Made by a program: the position numbers and the translations under genes. This document shows, in pieces, positions 26,192-35,382 of a stretch of DNA of 64,000 nt (positions are counted from its first letter, which is position 1; each line of letters starts with the position of its first letter). Source of the DNA: Azospirillum brasilense (lineage in GTDB: Bacteria > Pseudomonadota > Alphaproteobacteria > Azospirillales > Azospirillaceae); assembly GCF_003349955.1 (NCBI RefSeq), contig NZ_QLKQ01000012.1:44153-108152 (forward strand), written 5' to 3'. The notes beneath the pieces were generated by a model, which was not told where the DNA came from, made no database searches, and worked only from the letters and a program-made list of their open reading frames with translations.

Positions 26192-27304
26192 TCACACGGG
26201 ATCGAGCGCCCGGCAGTCCTCGGGGCGGAAGCCGATGGACACGCTCTGGCCGTGGCTGAGACCCGCGTGGGCGCCCGGCGGCAGCTTGACCATGAATTCC
26301 CCGTTGCCGGCGACCTTCAGCACGGCCAGCGCGTGGTCGCCGAGATAGATGGTGTCCTGCACCTGGGCGGGCAGGGCGTTCATGCCGTCCGGGGCCTGCC
26401 CGTCGGTCAGGATGCTGATGCGCTCCGGCCGGACCGACAACGCGGTGGCCGCCCCGGCGCCGGCGATGTTGACCGCCTGGGCCACGACCGAACCGCCCGC
26501 CGCCAGCGCCACCCGGCAGAAGCCCTGTTCGATATTCTCGACGGTGCCGCTCAGCACGTTGTTCTCGCCGATGAAGTTGGCGACGAAGCTGTTGACCGGG
26601 CGTTCGTAGAGCGCGTCCGGCTTGTCGATCTGCTGCACGATGCCGTCGTTGAACACGGCGATGCGGTCCGACATGGTCAGCGCCTCGCTCTGGTCGTGGG
26701 TGACGTAGACGACGGTGATGCCCATCGTCTCGTGCAGCTGCTTGATTTCGAGCTGCATGTGCTCGCGCAGCCGCTTGTCCAGCGCGCCCAGCGGCTCGTC
26801 CATCAGGACGAGCTGCGGGTTGAAGACCAGCGCGCGGGCGAGCGCCACGCGCTGCTGCTGGCCGCCCGACAGCTGGCCGGGATGGCGGTGCGCCAGATTC
26901 TCCAGCTTGATCATGCGCAGCGCCGAGCGCACCCGCTCCTTCACCTCGGACCGCGGCATCTTGCGCACGGTCAGCGGGAAGGCGACGTTCTCCTCGATCG
27001 TCAGGTGGGGGAACAGCGCGTAGTTCTGGAAGACCATGCCGATGTCGCGCTTGTGCGGCGGCATGTTCTTGATCGGCCGGTCGGCGAGATAGATCTCGCC
27101 GTGGGTGGGGACCTCGAAGCCGGCCAGCATCATCAGCGTGGTCGTCTTGCCCGAGCCCGAAGGGCCGAGCAGGGTGACGAACTCGCCCTTCTTGATGTCG
27201 AGGTCGAGGTTCTTCACCACGAGGTGTTCGCCGTCATAGGTCTTCTGGACCCCGACGAAGCGCACCAGTGCCTGTGCGGTCGTGACCATGCCGCCGTCCA
27301 TCAT
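26192..27304 (-). CDS. ABC transporter ATP-binding protein (PotA type)
   Basis: The ~370-residue ATPase has Walker [10 protein letters not shown] (47-55), signature [15 protein letters not shown], Walker [14 protein letters not shown] and a C-terminal TOBE-like regulatory domain, as in PotA. It energises the importer and heads the operon. The start is uncertain: ATGs at 27304, 27301 and 27289 follow GGGGGGAGG at 0, 3 and 15 bases. The first is given here. An operator-like motif lies about 90 bases upstream. Confidence 0.88.
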   Translation of the reverse strand: MMDGGMVTTAQALVRFVGVQKTYDGEHLVVKNLDLDIKKGEFVTLLGPSGSGKTTTLMMLAGFEVPTHGEIYLADRPIKNMPPHKRDIGMVFQNYALFPHLTIEENVAFPLTVRKMPRSEVKERVRSALRMIKLENLAHRHPGQLSGGQQQRVALARALVFNPQLVLMDEPLGALDKRLREHMQLEIKQLHETMGITVVYVTHDQSEALTMSDRIAVFNDGIVQQIDKPDALYERPVNSFVANFIGENNVLSGTVENIEQGFCRVALAAGGSVVAQAVNIAGAGAATALSVRPERISILTDGQAPDGMNALPAQVQDTIYLGDHALAVLKVAGNGEFMVKLPPGAHAGLSHGQSVSIGFRPEDCRALDPV

Positions 27305-27395
27305 CCTCCCCCCGTCCGAGGTGTCCCGAGCGCGGTCCGGGGCCAGGGTTGCGTTCCCGACACAGGACCTATGCAATGGGTCAGACGGTATACCC

Positions 27396-27411
27396 GTTTA
27401 ATAAATTCGAC
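27396..27411. promoter_or_regulatory. second copy of the gabD operator motif, upstream of the ABC importer
   Basis: GTTTAATAAATTCGAC matches the gabD palindrome GTTTAATAAATTAAAC at 14 of 16 positions, including 12 consecutive bases. It lies about 90 bases before the ATPase start. This supports joint control of import and GABA catabolism by the XRE-cupin regulator. Confidence 0.6.
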
Positions 27412-27579
27412 AAGCCCGTTGCTCGCGTCGCGATCAATTCAACGGTCTGACGAAAATTTGTGCATCTGCGAAGGCCGTGCACGCGGTTTGAACGGGAGTT
27501 TGCTCCTTCCTTGACCGCTTGAAAACCCAGACTTTGGGAGGTTTGGCGTCCGGACCGGCGATTTCCCCCGAGTCGCCGC

Positions 27580-28497
27580 TCAGGCGCCGGGGATGGGTGG
27601 AACAAACGGAACGATCCGCTCCACCAGACCGGTGAATTTTTTCACCAGGGGCGAACTTTCGTTGCTCCGTTGGGCCAGTTGCAGGGTGGTGACGGCGTCC
27701 GGCGTGTCGAGCGGCCGGTACACCACCCCTTCCAGCGCCACCTGCCGAAGCTGGCCGGGCAGAATCGACACGCCCAGCCCGGCGGCGATCAGCCCGATGA
27801 TGGTGAAGGCCTCGCGCGCGTCCTGGGTCACGTTGGGGCGGAATCCGGCGGCGGCGCAAAGCGCGAAGACCTGCTCGTGCGTGCTGGTGCCGAAATCGGC
27901 GGGGTAGAAGACGAAGGGCTCGTCGCGCAGGGCGGCCAACGGCACGACCTCCCGCCCGGCCAGCGGGTGGTCGGCGCGCATCACCGCCAGCAGCGGCTCG
28001 CGCACCACGTCGTGGAAGCGGAAGGAGTCGGGATCGGGGACGAAGCGCGGCTCGCGGATGAAGCCGACGTCGAGCCGGCGGTCGGCCAGCGCGGTCAACT
28101 GCTGCTTGGACGGCAGCTCGACCAGGGTCAGATGCACGTCGGGGTGGGCGCGGCGGTAGGCGTCGATGATCCGCGGCACCATCGGCAGGAAGGGAGCCGC
28201 CGCGGTGAAGCCGACGCGCAGCTCGCCGACCTCGCCCTTGGCGGCGCGGCGGGTCAGCACGGCCGCGCGCTCCGCCCGCGCCAGGATCTCGCGCGCCTCG
28301 CCGAGCAGGAGCTGGCCCGGTTCGGTCAGTTCGACCCGGCGCTTGGTGCGCTCGAACAGGCGGGCGCCCAGCTCGGCCTCCAGCGCCTGGATCGACTGGC
28401 TGAGCGGCGGCTGCCCGATGCCCAGACGGGCGGCGGCGCGGCTGAAATGCAGCTCCTCGGCGACGGCGACGAAATGGCGGAGATGGCGCAGGTCCAT
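27580..28497 (-). CDS. LysR-family transcriptional regulator
   Basis: The 305-residue protein has an N-terminal winged helix-turn-helix (MDLRHLRHFVAVAEELHFSRAAARLGIGQPPLSQSIQALE) and a periplasmic-binding-like effector domain. It is divergent from glutaryl-CoA dehydrogenase and probably activates it in response to a glutarate-pathway metabolite. The palindrome ATATGA-N3-TCATAT lies 13 bases before its start. Effector inferred from context. Confidence 0.92.
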   Translation of the reverse strand: MDLRHLRHFVAVAEELHFSRAAARLGIGQPPLSQSIQALEAELGARLFERTKRRVELTEPGQLLLGEAREILARAERAAVLTRRAAKGEVGELRVGFTAAAPFLPMVPRIIDAYRRAHPDVHLTLVELPSKQQLTALADRRLDVGFIREPRFVPDPDSFRFHDVVREPLLAVMRADHPLAGREVVPLAALRDEPFVFYPADFGTSTHEQVFALCAAAGFRPNVTQDAREAFTIIGLIAAGLGVSILPGQLRQVALEGVVYRPLDTPDAVTTLQLAQRSNESSPLVKKFTGLVERIVPFVPPIPGA

Positions 28498-28509
28498 GGC
28501 GCCTTATTT

Positions 28510-28524
28510 ATATGAGGATCATAT
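28510..28524. promoter_or_regulatory. LysR-type operator candidate
   Basis: ATATGA-GGA-TCATAT is a 15-bp interrupted palindrome with the T-N11-A spacing of LysR boxes, close to the lysR start. It could serve autoregulation and gcdH activation. Confidence 0.55.
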
Positions 28525-28592
28525 TAAAGTCCCCTGATAAATGTATTTGAACCATGAAAGCGACCGCGCCATGTTGGGGCGCATCGGACCCA

Positions 28593-28624
28593 TGCAGGTT
28601 TCGCCCAATCGGGCGAAACCTGCA
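28593..28624. repeat. 14-bp stem hairpin in the gcdH leader
   Basis: TGCAGGTTTCGCCC and its exact reverse complement enclose the loop AATC. It lies upstream of a second, longer hairpin. No T-run follows in the + direction, so it is not a simple terminator. Confidence 0.75.
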
Positions 28625-28636
28625 GCTCAATAATTC

Positions 28637-28686
28637 GGCAGGATGTCCAAGGCCGCCCGCAGACGGGCGGCCTTGGACATCCTGCC
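28637..28686. repeat. 23-bp perfect stem hairpin directly before gcdH
   Basis: Arms 28637-28659 and 28664-28686 are exact reverse complements around the loop CAGA. The stem ends two bases before the AGGGGAG ribosome site of gcdH. It would be a very stable 5' leader structure if transcribed, possibly an mRNA stabiliser or attenuator. An in-frame upstream ATG exists at 28643 inside the arm. Confidence 0.8.
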
Positions 28687-28702
28687 AGGGGAGATTTTAA
28701 AC

Positions 28703-29905
28703 ATGGCCGCCAAGACCGGAGCCGCCTCCGCCAAGCTCGCTTCCTTCGCCTGGGAAGACCCGCTGCTCCTCGACGAGCAGCTGACCGAGGACGAGCGGAT
28801 GATCCGCGACGCCGCGCGCAGCTATTGCCAGGACAAGCTGCTGCCGCGCGTGACCGAGGCCAACCGGCACGAGATCTTCCACCGCGAGATCATGAACGAG
28901 ATGGGTGAGCTGGGCTTCCTCGGCTCCACCATCGACGGCTACGGCTGCGCCGGGGTCAACTACGTCTCCTATGGTCTGGTCGCCCGCGAGGTCGAGCGGG
29001 TGGACAGCGGCTACCGCTCCGCCATGTCGGTGCAGTCCTCGCTGGTCATGCACCCGATCTACGCCTACGGCAGCGACGCGCAGCGCGAGAAGTACCTGCC
29101 GAAGCTCGCCACCGGCGAGTGGATCGGCTGCTTCGGCCTGACCGAGCCGGACGCCGGCTCCGACCCCGCCGGCATGAAGACCCGCGCGAAGAAGGTCGCG
29201 GACGGCTACATCCTCAGCGGCGCGAAGATGTGGATCACCAACTCGCCGGTCGCCGACGTCTTCGTCGTCTGGGCGAAGACCGACGAGGGCAAGATGAACG
29301 GCTTCGTGCTCGAAAAGGGCATGAAGGGCCTGTCGGCGCCGAAGATCGAGGGCAAGTTCTCGCTCCGCGCCTCGGCCACCGGCGAGATCGTCATGGACGA
29401 GGTCTTCGTGCCGGAGGAGAACCGCCTGCCGAACATCGAGGGCATCGTCGGTCCCTTCGGCTGCCTGAACCGCGCCCGTTACGGCATCGCCTGGGGCGCC
29501 ATGGGTGCGGCGGAGTTCTGCTTCCACGCCGCCCGCCAGTACCAGATCGACCGCAAGCAGTTCGGCCGCCCGCTGGCCGCGAACCAGATCCCGCAGCTCA
29601 AGCTCGCCAACATGCAGACGGAGATCGCGCTCGGCCTGCAGGCCGCGCTGCAGGTCGGCCGCCTGCTCGACGAGGGCAAGGCGGCGCCGGAGATGATCTC
29701 GCTCATCAAGCGCAACAACTGCGGCAAGGCCCTGGAGATCGCCCGCGTCGCCCGTGACATGCACGGCGGCAACGGCATCGCCGACGAGTTCCACGTCATC
29801 CGCCATGTGATGAACCTGGAGGCGGTGAACACCTACGAGGGCACGCACGACATCCACGCCCTGATCCTCGGCCGCGCCATCACCGGCATCCAGGCCTTCG
29901 CGTGA
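28703..29905 (+). CDS. gcdH: glutaryl-CoA dehydrogenase
   Basis: This is a 400-residue FAD acyl-CoA dehydrogenase. [32 protein letters not shown] and the catalytic-base segment [20 protein letters not shown] (Glu379) mark the glutaryl-CoA type. It oxidises and decarboxylates glutaryl-CoA to crotonyl-CoA in lysine/tryptophan/glutarate breakdown, passing electrons to ETF. ATG at 28703 follows AGGGGAG; an in-frame start at 28643 lies in the hairpin and is rejected. The CoA-transferase next door probably makes its substrate. Confidence 0.95.
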   Translation: MAAKTGAASAKLASFAWEDPLLLDEQLTEDERMIRDAARSYCQDKLLPRVTEANRHEIFHREIMNEMGELGFLGSTIDGYGCAGVNYVSYGLVAREVERVDSGYRSAMSVQSSLVMHPIYAYGSDAQREKYLPKLATGEWIGCFGLTEPDAGSDPAGMKTRAKKVADGYILSGAKMWITNSPVADVFVVWAKTDEGKMNGFVLEKGMKGLSAPKIEGKFSLRASATGEIVMDEVFVPEENRLPNIEGIVGPFGCLNRARYGIAWGAMGAAEFCFHAARQYQIDRKQFGRPLAANQIPQLKLANMQTEIALGLQAALQVGRLLDEGKAAPEMISLIKRNNCGKALEIARVARDMHGGNGIADEFHVIRHVMNLEAVNTYEGTHDIHALILGRAITGIQAFA

Positions 29906-29919
29906 GGTGATTGTTGAAG

Positions 29920-30037
29920 CCCTCTCCCCTCTGGGGAGAGGGTGGCCCGAAGGGCCGGTGAGGGGGATGTGCACGGCGGAAGATCCGGCACAAGCAAAAC
30001 CCCCTCACCCTGACCCTCTCCCCAGAGGGGCGAGGGG
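29920..30037. repeat. dispersed palindromic repeat, family 1, copy C
   Basis: A 118-bp copy in the same orientation as copy A, lying between gcdH and the CoA-transferase gene 14 bases past the gcdH stop. It could partly attenuate or stabilise the gcdH message. Confidence 0.9.
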
Positions 30038-30067
30038 AAAATGGTTGAATTTATAGGGATGTAGAGC

Positions 30068-31270
30068 ATGCCCGGCCCGCTTTCCCATGTCCGTGTCCTG
30101 GAACTTTCCCGCGTGCTCGCCGGGCCGTGGGCGGCGCAGACGCTGGCCGATCTCGGCGCCGACGTCATCAAGGTCGAACGGCCCGGCGCCGGGGACGACA
30201 CGCGCGCCTGGGGTCCCCCCTGGGCCGGGGAGGAGTCGGCCTATTTCCTCTCCACCAACCGGGGCAAGCGGTCGATCACCATCGACTTCGAACGCCCGGA
30301 AGGCCAGGAGCTGGTGCGCAAGCTGGCCGCCCAGGCCGATGTGGTCATCGAGAACTTCAAGGTCGGCGGGCTGGTCAAGTACGGGTTGGACTATGACAGC
30401 CTGAAGGCGATCAACCCCGGCCTCGTCTACTGCTCGATCACCGGCTTCGGGCAGGACGGCCCCTACGCCAAGCGCGCCGGCTACGATTTCATGATCCAGG
30501 GCATGGGCGGGCTGATGAGCATCACTGGCCAGCCGGACTCTGAGGCGGGCGGCGGGCCGGTCAAGGTCGGCGTCGCGGTCACCGACGTCTTCACCGGCCT
30601 CTACGCCACCATCGGCGTGCTCGGCGCGCTGGCCCACCGCGATCGGACGGGGGAGGGGCAGTGGGTGAACCTCGCCCTGCTCGACGTGCAGGTGGCGGTT
30701 CTGGCGAACCAGGCCATGAACTATCTGGTCGGCGGCAAGGCGCCGCAGCGGCTGGGCAACGCCCACCCGAACATTGTTCCCTACCAAGCCTTCGCCACGC
30801 TGGACGGCCACATCATCCTGGCGGTCGGCAACGACGGGCAGTTCGCCAAGTTCTGCCAGGTCGCCGGCCGTCCGGAGCTGGCGCAGGACCCGCGCTACGC
30901 CACCAACCCGGCTCGCGTCGCCAACCGCAAGGAGCTGGTGCCGATCCTGGAGCTGCTGCTGGAGCAGCGGACCAGCCGCGACTGGCTGTCGGCTCTGGAG
31001 GCGGTGGGCGTGCCCTGCGGGCCGATCAACGACGTGTCCCAGGTCTTCGCCGATCCCCACGTCCAGGCCCGCCACATCCACCAGGACCTGCCGCACCCGA
31101 CCGCCGGGACGGTGCCGACGGTGGCGAGCCCGATCCGCTACTCCGCGACCCCCATCGAGCACACGGTCGCCCCGCCGACGCTCGGCCAGCACACCGACGC
31201 CGTGCTGGGGGAGGCGCTGGGCCTATGCGCGGCGGACATCGCGGCCCTGCGGGAGAAGGGCGTGGTCTGA
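30068..31270 (+). CDS. family III (CaiB/BaiF) CoA-transferase, probably glutarate-activating
   Basis: The 400-residue protein starts PLSHVRVLELSRVLAGPWAAQTLADLGADVIKVERP, typical of family III transferases. The catalytic aspartate is in VAVTDVFTGLYA (Asp173). These enzymes move CoA between carboxylates, and homologues beside gcdH, like human SUGCT, make glutaryl-CoA from glutarate. That assignment rests on context. It follows gcdH and a repeat. Confidence 0.9.
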   Translation: MPGPLSHVRVLELSRVLAGPWAAQTLADLGADVIKVERPGAGDDTRAWGPPWAGEESAYFLSTNRGKRSITIDFERPEGQELVRKLAAQADVVIENFKVGGLVKYGLDYDSLKAINPGLVYCSITGFGQDGPYAKRAGYDFMIQGMGGLMSITGQPDSEAGGGPVKVGVAVTDVFTGLYATIGVLGALAHRDRTGEGQWVNLALLDVQVAVLANQAMNYLVGGKAPQRLGNAHPNIVPYQAFATLDGHIILAVGNDGQFAKFCQVAGRPELAQDPRYATNPARVANRKELVPILELLLEQRTSRDWLSALEAVGVPCGPINDVSQVFADPHVQARHIHQDLPHPTAGTVPTVASPIRYSATPIEHTVAPPTLGQHTDAVLGEALGLCAADIAALREKGVV

Positions 31271-31285
31271 ACCCGACCATCATAG

Positions 31286-31403
31286 CCCTCTCCCCTCTGG
31301 GGAGAGGGTGGCCCGAAGGGCCGGTGAGGGGGTTGCGCGCGATGGTACGTCCGGCAAAAGCTCAACCCCCTCACCCTAACCCTCTCCCCAGAGGGGAGAG
31401 GGG
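31286..31403. repeat. dispersed palindromic repeat, family 1, copy D
   Basis: A 118-bp copy in the same orientation as A and C, between the CoA-transferase and DMT genes. Copies C and D bracket the CoA-transferase gene as direct repeats 1.37 kb apart. Confidence 0.9.
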
Positions 31404-31434
31404 ATTGGGAATGCCGATTTTTGCGTGAACCGAG

Positions 31435-32361
31435 ATGATCGCCTCCAGCACCCCGTCCTCCGCCGCCACCGACACCCGCCTGGGCATCCTGCTGATGCTG
31501 CTGGGCATGTCGCTGTTCACCGTCAACGACGCGCTCGGCAAATGGCTGGTCGCCGACTACCCGGTGGCGATGCTGCTGGCCATCCGCAGCCTGTTCGGCG
31601 CGATGCTGCTGGCCCCGCTGATCCTGCGCGAGGGGGTGCGGTCGGTCTTCGCGGTGAAGCGGCTGCCGTTGCATCTTCTGCGCGTCGGCTGCGTGGCGGG
31701 GGAGGTCGCGTGCTTCTACTGGGCGGTGCGGTCGCTGCCGCTCGCCAACGTCATGACCATCTACATGGCCGCTCCGCTGATCGTCACCGCCCTGTCGGTG
31801 CCGCTGCTCGGCGAGAAGGTGGGCTGGCGCCGCTGGGCGGCGGTGGTGGTCGGCTTCGCCGGGGTGGTGATCGTGCTGAACCCGACGGGCCAGTTCGACG
31901 CGGTGCCGTCGCTGGTCGCCCTGTTCGGCACGCTGGTCTTCTCCACCGGCCTGATCTCGACCCGGCTGCTGCGCGATTCGAGCAACTTGTCGCTGGTCAG
32001 CTTCCAGACCTTCGGCACCGGCCTGCTCGGCAGTGCGGCGCTGCCGCTGGTCTGGGTGCCGCCGCCGGGGCTGGACTTCCTGCTGCTGGGGGCGCTGGGC
32101 GTCACGGCGCTGGTGGGGCACGCGGCGATGAACCGCTCGCTCCAACTCAGCCCGGCGGCGGTGGTGGTGCCGTTCCAATATGTGTCGATCATCTGGGCGG
32201 TGGTGCTGGACCTGCTGGTCTGGGGCACGGCGCCGACCCTGCGCATCATCGTCGGCGCGCTGCTCATCATCGGCAGCGGCCTGTTCGTCTTCCACCGCGA
32301 GCAGGCGCTGAACCGCGGTGCGGCGGCGGAGGCCAACGCCAGCGGCGGCCCCGGCGCTTAA
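31435..32361 (+). CDS. EamA/DMT-superfamily transporter
   Basis: The 308-residue inner-membrane protein has ten predicted spans in two EamA halves (GILLMLLGMSLFTVNDALGKWL...; FQTFGTGLLGSAALPLVW...). DMT members of this size usually export amino acids or other small metabolites. It is probably an exporter, substrate unknown. Its end overlaps that of a convergent small gene by four bases. Confidence 0.87.
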   Translation: MIASSTPSSAATDTRLGILLMLLGMSLFTVNDALGKWLVADYPVAMLLAIRSLFGAMLLAPLILREGVRSVFAVKRLPLHLLRVGCVAGEVACFYWAVRSLPLANVMTIYMAAPLIVTALSVPLLGEKVGWRRWAAVVVGFAGVVIVLNPTGQFDAVPSLVALFGTLVFSTGLISTRLLRDSSNLSLVSFQTFGTGLLGSAALPLVWVPPPGLDFLLLGALGVTALVGHAAMNRSLQLSPAAVVVPFQYVSIIWAVVLDLLVWGTAPTLRIIVGALLIIGSGLFVFHREQALNRGAAAEANASGGPGA

Positions 32362-32738
32362 AAAGGGAAAAAGCGCGGCTCCAGCCGGACGGTGACGGCC
32401 TCCACCGGAGTCCAGCCGAGGCGCGCGATCACCGCGTTCGACTCCACGGCGCGGCGGCCCGGCCCCAGCGACCATGTGACGTGGTAGGTGCCGCCGCCGG
32501 GCCGCTCGGTCGTCCCGGCGATGGCGACGACCAGCGCCTGAACGCCCTCCCCATCGTCGGCCAGCCCCAGGACCGTTCCCTCACGCTCCGCGGGCAACGG
32601 ATGTCGTGCCCCGACGCCGTGGGCCAGCGTGACGTGATGGGCGACGGTGCGGGCGTAGCGCGCCGGGAACCGCGCCAGCAGGCGGGCGCGTTCGGCCTCG
32701 GGCAGCGCCCAGCCGACATAGCCTCCGCGACGCGTCAT
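32358..32738 (-). CDS. 2H-phosphoesterase-like small protein
   Basis: This 126-residue protein carries two HxT motifs, HHVTLAHG (His35, Thr37) and YHVTWSLG (His86, Thr88), about 50 residues apart. This is the pattern of the 2H phosphoesterase superfamily, which acts on cyclic phosphodiesters or 2'-5' RNA links. The N-terminal GYVGWALPEAERARLLARFPA also fits that fold. It lies 19 bases after the 442-residue gene on the same strand, probably as the third gene of its operon. The substrate is unknown. Confidence 0.65.
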   Translation of the reverse strand: MTRRGGYVGWALPEAERARLLARFPARYARTVAHHVTLAHGVGARHPLPAEREGTVLGLADDGEGVQALVVAIAGTTERPGGGTYHVTWSLGPGRRAVESNAVIARLGWTPVEAVTVRLEPRFFPF

Positions 32739-32757
32739 GCGATCTTCCCGGTCCCCC

Positions 32758-34086
32758 TCAGCGGCGGCCACCCCTCAGGATGTCGTCCATGATCTGGTTG
32801 GCCTCCGCCGGTCCGGCAATCAGCTCGATCATGCGGATGGCGGTGTAGCCGGTCCGCGCGTCGCCGACGCCGTCGGCCAGCGATTGCCGCGCCGTTCCGG
32901 TCAGCGAGGCGGTGGCCTGCTGGGTCACGCTCTTCAGCTCGCCGCGCAGGCCCAGCGTGTCGGCGATGGTCGAGCATTTGCGCAGGGCGCGGGCCTGGTT
33001 CTCGGCCTGCGCCATCCGGGCGGTGTCGGTGCCGGGGACCAGCGTCTCCACCGCGGAGAGGATTTCGGCGTCCGCCCCGTCAAGGACCTGGGTGCGCACC
33101 AGCTCGTGCACGGAGTTGCGGATGGTCTTCAGCCGCTGGTCGAAGTCCTTGTTGCGGCTGTGCTCCATGGCGTTGCGCGTGGCCTCCAGGCTGGCCACCA
33201 GATCGACCGCGAGGGTGGCGGCGGCCATGCGATCCACCGTGCCGCCGGAGGCCGAGGCGACGCCGCGCGACCGCTCCTCGATCTGCGCCACCACCGTGCC
33301 GCTGAGGTCCAGGAACAGGGCGGCGCGGTCGCTGGACTTCTGGCCCAGATCCATGTCCCACAGACTGCCCAGCAGGATCGACGGGTCGGACAGGCGGGCC
33401 GCGGCCAGCAGGATGAACAGCTTCAGCGCCTCCGGGCGCCCACGCGCGACCTGCCGTCCGATGGCCTGGATGCCGTCCAGATGGTCCTTGTGCAGCTTCT
33501 GGACCGGCTTGGGCGACAGGACGGCCTTCAGCTCGGCCACCGGCTGGGCGATCGTCAGGATGCGGGCGATGTCCTCGATGGTGCGGGCGCGGTCGGGGTT
33601 CAGGCGCAGCCCCAGCTCGTCCGCGAAGCGCCCCGTCTCCGTCTGCTCCCGGATGTCGGCCACGGCGGCGGCGGCCATCGACCAGAAGGCGCGGGCCTTC
33701 TCCGCCTGCTGGGCGCCGCCCGCGGCGTTTCCGGGCCCGCCCAGAGCCGCATCGACGCTGCGCAGCCGCTCCTTGCCGATCTGGCCCTCGACCAGCGGCC
33801 ACAGGGCGTTGACCACCCCGCGGTCCAGCTTGTTCAGCGGAGCCGGCTGGTTGCCGCCGGGAAGTTGGAACAGGTCCTCGAACGGTTCGCAGAACAGCCG
33901 CTTGAAGGTTGCGCGCCGCTTGGGCCGCACCTCCGCCAGCCGTGGGCGGATCAGCGAGAAGGTGTGCTGCACCTCGGGGTGGTCGCCGATCTGCTGGAGC
34001 AGGTCGACCACCTGCCGGAAGCGGGCCTCGTCGATGTCGAGAAGCTTGGTGCCGAGGCTGAGGAGGGCTTTGGGATCGGTGATCAT
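32758..34086 (-). CDS. conserved hypothetical protein (442 aa), operon partner of the next entry
   Basis: The 442-residue, predominantly helical protein has no domain I recognise, no signal peptide and no membrane span. Codon usage is normal for the genome, so it is a resident gene. Ala/Arg-rich helices and heptad-like patches (for example around 250-330) suggest coiled coils. It starts three bases after the stop of the 367-residue gene, so translation is probably coupled and the two products may form a complex. Function unknown. Confidence 0.75.
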   Translation of the reverse strand: MITDPKALLSLGTKLLDIDEARFRQVVDLLQQIGDHPEVQHTFSLIRPRLAEVRPKRRATFKRLFCEPFEDLFQLPGGNQPAPLNKLDRGVVNALWPLVEGQIGKERLRSVDAALGGPGNAAGGAQQAEKARAFWSMAAAAVADIREQTETGRFADELGLRLNPDRARTIEDIARILTIAQPVAELKAVLSPKPVQKLHKDHLDGIQAIGRQVARGRPEALKLFILLAAARLSDPSILLGSLWDMDLGQKSSDRAALFLDLSGTVVAQIEERSRGVASASGGTVDRMAAATLAVDLVASLEATRNAMEHSRNKDFDQRLKTIRNSVHELVRTQVLDGADAEILSAVETLVPGTDTARMAQAENQARALRKCSTIADTLGLRGELKSVTQQATASLTGTARQSLADGVGDARTGYTAIRMIELIAGPAEANQIMDDILRGGRR

Positions 34087-34089
34087 GGG

Positions 34090-35193
34090 TCAGGCCGCCT
34101 TCGCCTTGATCGCCTCGATCCGCATCACGAGGTCCATGTCGAGCTGGCCGCTGCGCCAGTCCACATAGGCGCGCACCGTGCGGCGGTTCGAGGCCAGAAG
34201 CCGGTCGGCCAGCAGGGCGTGGTCGGACTTCTCCTCGTTCTTGGGCAGCAGAGGCAGCACGCGGAACAGCTCGTGCACGGTCATGTCCTGCTCGTGCTTG
34301 CTCCGGGTCTGGGCCTCCGCCCAGCTCGTGATGATGAAGTCCCAGCCGTCGAGCAGCCAGGACAGCCGTGTGGTCGACCTCCGCACCAGCGTGCGCTTGG
34401 TGTCCCACTGGCGCAGCAGCGTTTCAAAAGCGGCGACCGACTGGTCGAGCTGGTTCACCACGTTGCGGACCTGGTTGAGCGTGTGCTCCGCCACCTCCGC
34501 GCAGAAGGTGCCGATGGGGGCGGCCTCCGACACGCTGCCGTTCGCCCAGTCGGTCATGCTGTCGCGGAACTGCAGCAGGTCGCGCGCCAGACGGCGCAGC
34601 CGCGCCGGCTTGGGCGAGGTGGCGATGCCCACCGGCTCCATGAAGGTCGCCAGCTCGGCCACGCGCGCGTAGAGTTCGGTCGGCTCCAGGGCGAGGCTCT
34701 GCGCCGCCTTGGTCATGTAGCTGCGGGTCAGCTGCTCGCCCTTCTCGGAGCCGAGGCCGGCGCGCAGGATGTCCGTCGATTCCAGCCCGACCGCCTTCAG
34801 CACCTCGACGATGAGTTGGTAGTTGATGAGCAGCCGCTGCTCGTCCTCGTCGCGAAGCGCGGCTTCGGCCGACTCCACGGCCAGCGGCCCGGCAAGGCCG
34901 CAGCGCGCCGCCTGGAGCACCGCCTTGCGGATGTCGTCCGGCGAGCAGCCGTCCGCCTTGCGGATCAGGTCCTGCAACATGCGGTCGTGGACGGTCATCG
35001 GGAAGGCGGCCGGCAGCCCCTTCCACGGCACCACATAGACCCCATGCCCGTCCGACAGGTTGGGGATCAGAACCTCCAGCTTGTCCCGGTCGTCCTTGCG
35101 CACCCGCGTTTGCGCCAGCACCGGGGTGGTGAAGGCCACGGCGGCACCGCGCTCCTCGAAGGTGGAGGGGGCAAAATTCGTAAGTGAACGCAT
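34090..35193 (-). CDS. conserved hypothetical protein (367 aa), first gene of unknown operon
   Basis: The 367-residue protein is mostly helical. It has an early beta-rich section (DDRDKLEVLIPNLSDGHGVYVVPWKGLPAAFP) and a C-terminal block with SWLLDGWDFIITSWAEA near 270-290. No signal peptide, span or known catalytic motif is seen. Its frame stays open far upstream, through antisense of asmA, but the ATG at 35193 fits the start of gene-like sequence. It leads an operon with the 442-residue gene and the 2H-like gene. Function unknown. Confidence 0.75.
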   Translation of the reverse strand: MRSLTNFAPSTFEERGAAVAFTTPVLAQTRVRKDDRDKLEVLIPNLSDGHGVYVVPWKGLPAAFPMTVHDRMLQDLIRKADGCSPDDIRKAVLQAARCGLAGPLAVESAEAALRDEDEQRLLINYQLIVEVLKAVGLESTDILRAGLGSEKGEQLTRSYMTKAAQSLALEPTELYARVAELATFMEPVGIATSPKPARLRRLARDLLQFRDSMTDWANGSVSEAAPIGTFCAEVAEHTLNQVRNVVNQLDQSVAAFETLLRQWDTKRTLVRRSTTRLSWLLDGWDFIITSWAEAQTRSKHEQDMTVHELFRVLPLLPKNEEKSDHALLADRLLASNRRTVRAYVDWRSGQLDMDLVMRIEAIKAKAA

Positions 35194-35382
35194 AGTTCTC
35201 GGATCGGGAGGGAAGTGGAAAGCCGCGCGGTACCACCCGTAGCATGATTCGCTCAATTTTTCGTTAAATCCGCACAAGATCGTCCCTTCGTCTGCCCTTT
35301 GGAGGTAAGGCGTCACACCGCCGGTCATTTGCCCGTTATTCAGCCACAGGGTGCGGTGCGGGCAGACAGGGGGGCGCGGCGG

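Noticed and set aside
27305..27579. Additional gene between the ABC ATPase and LysR
   Set aside because: No frame with a start, ribosome site and normal codon use; only an operator-like motif and promoter-like AT-rich patches.
28643..28702. An upstream in-frame start for gcdH
   Set aside because: It lies in the hairpin arm and would add 20 residues without family similarity; the ATG at 28703 has a good ribosome site.
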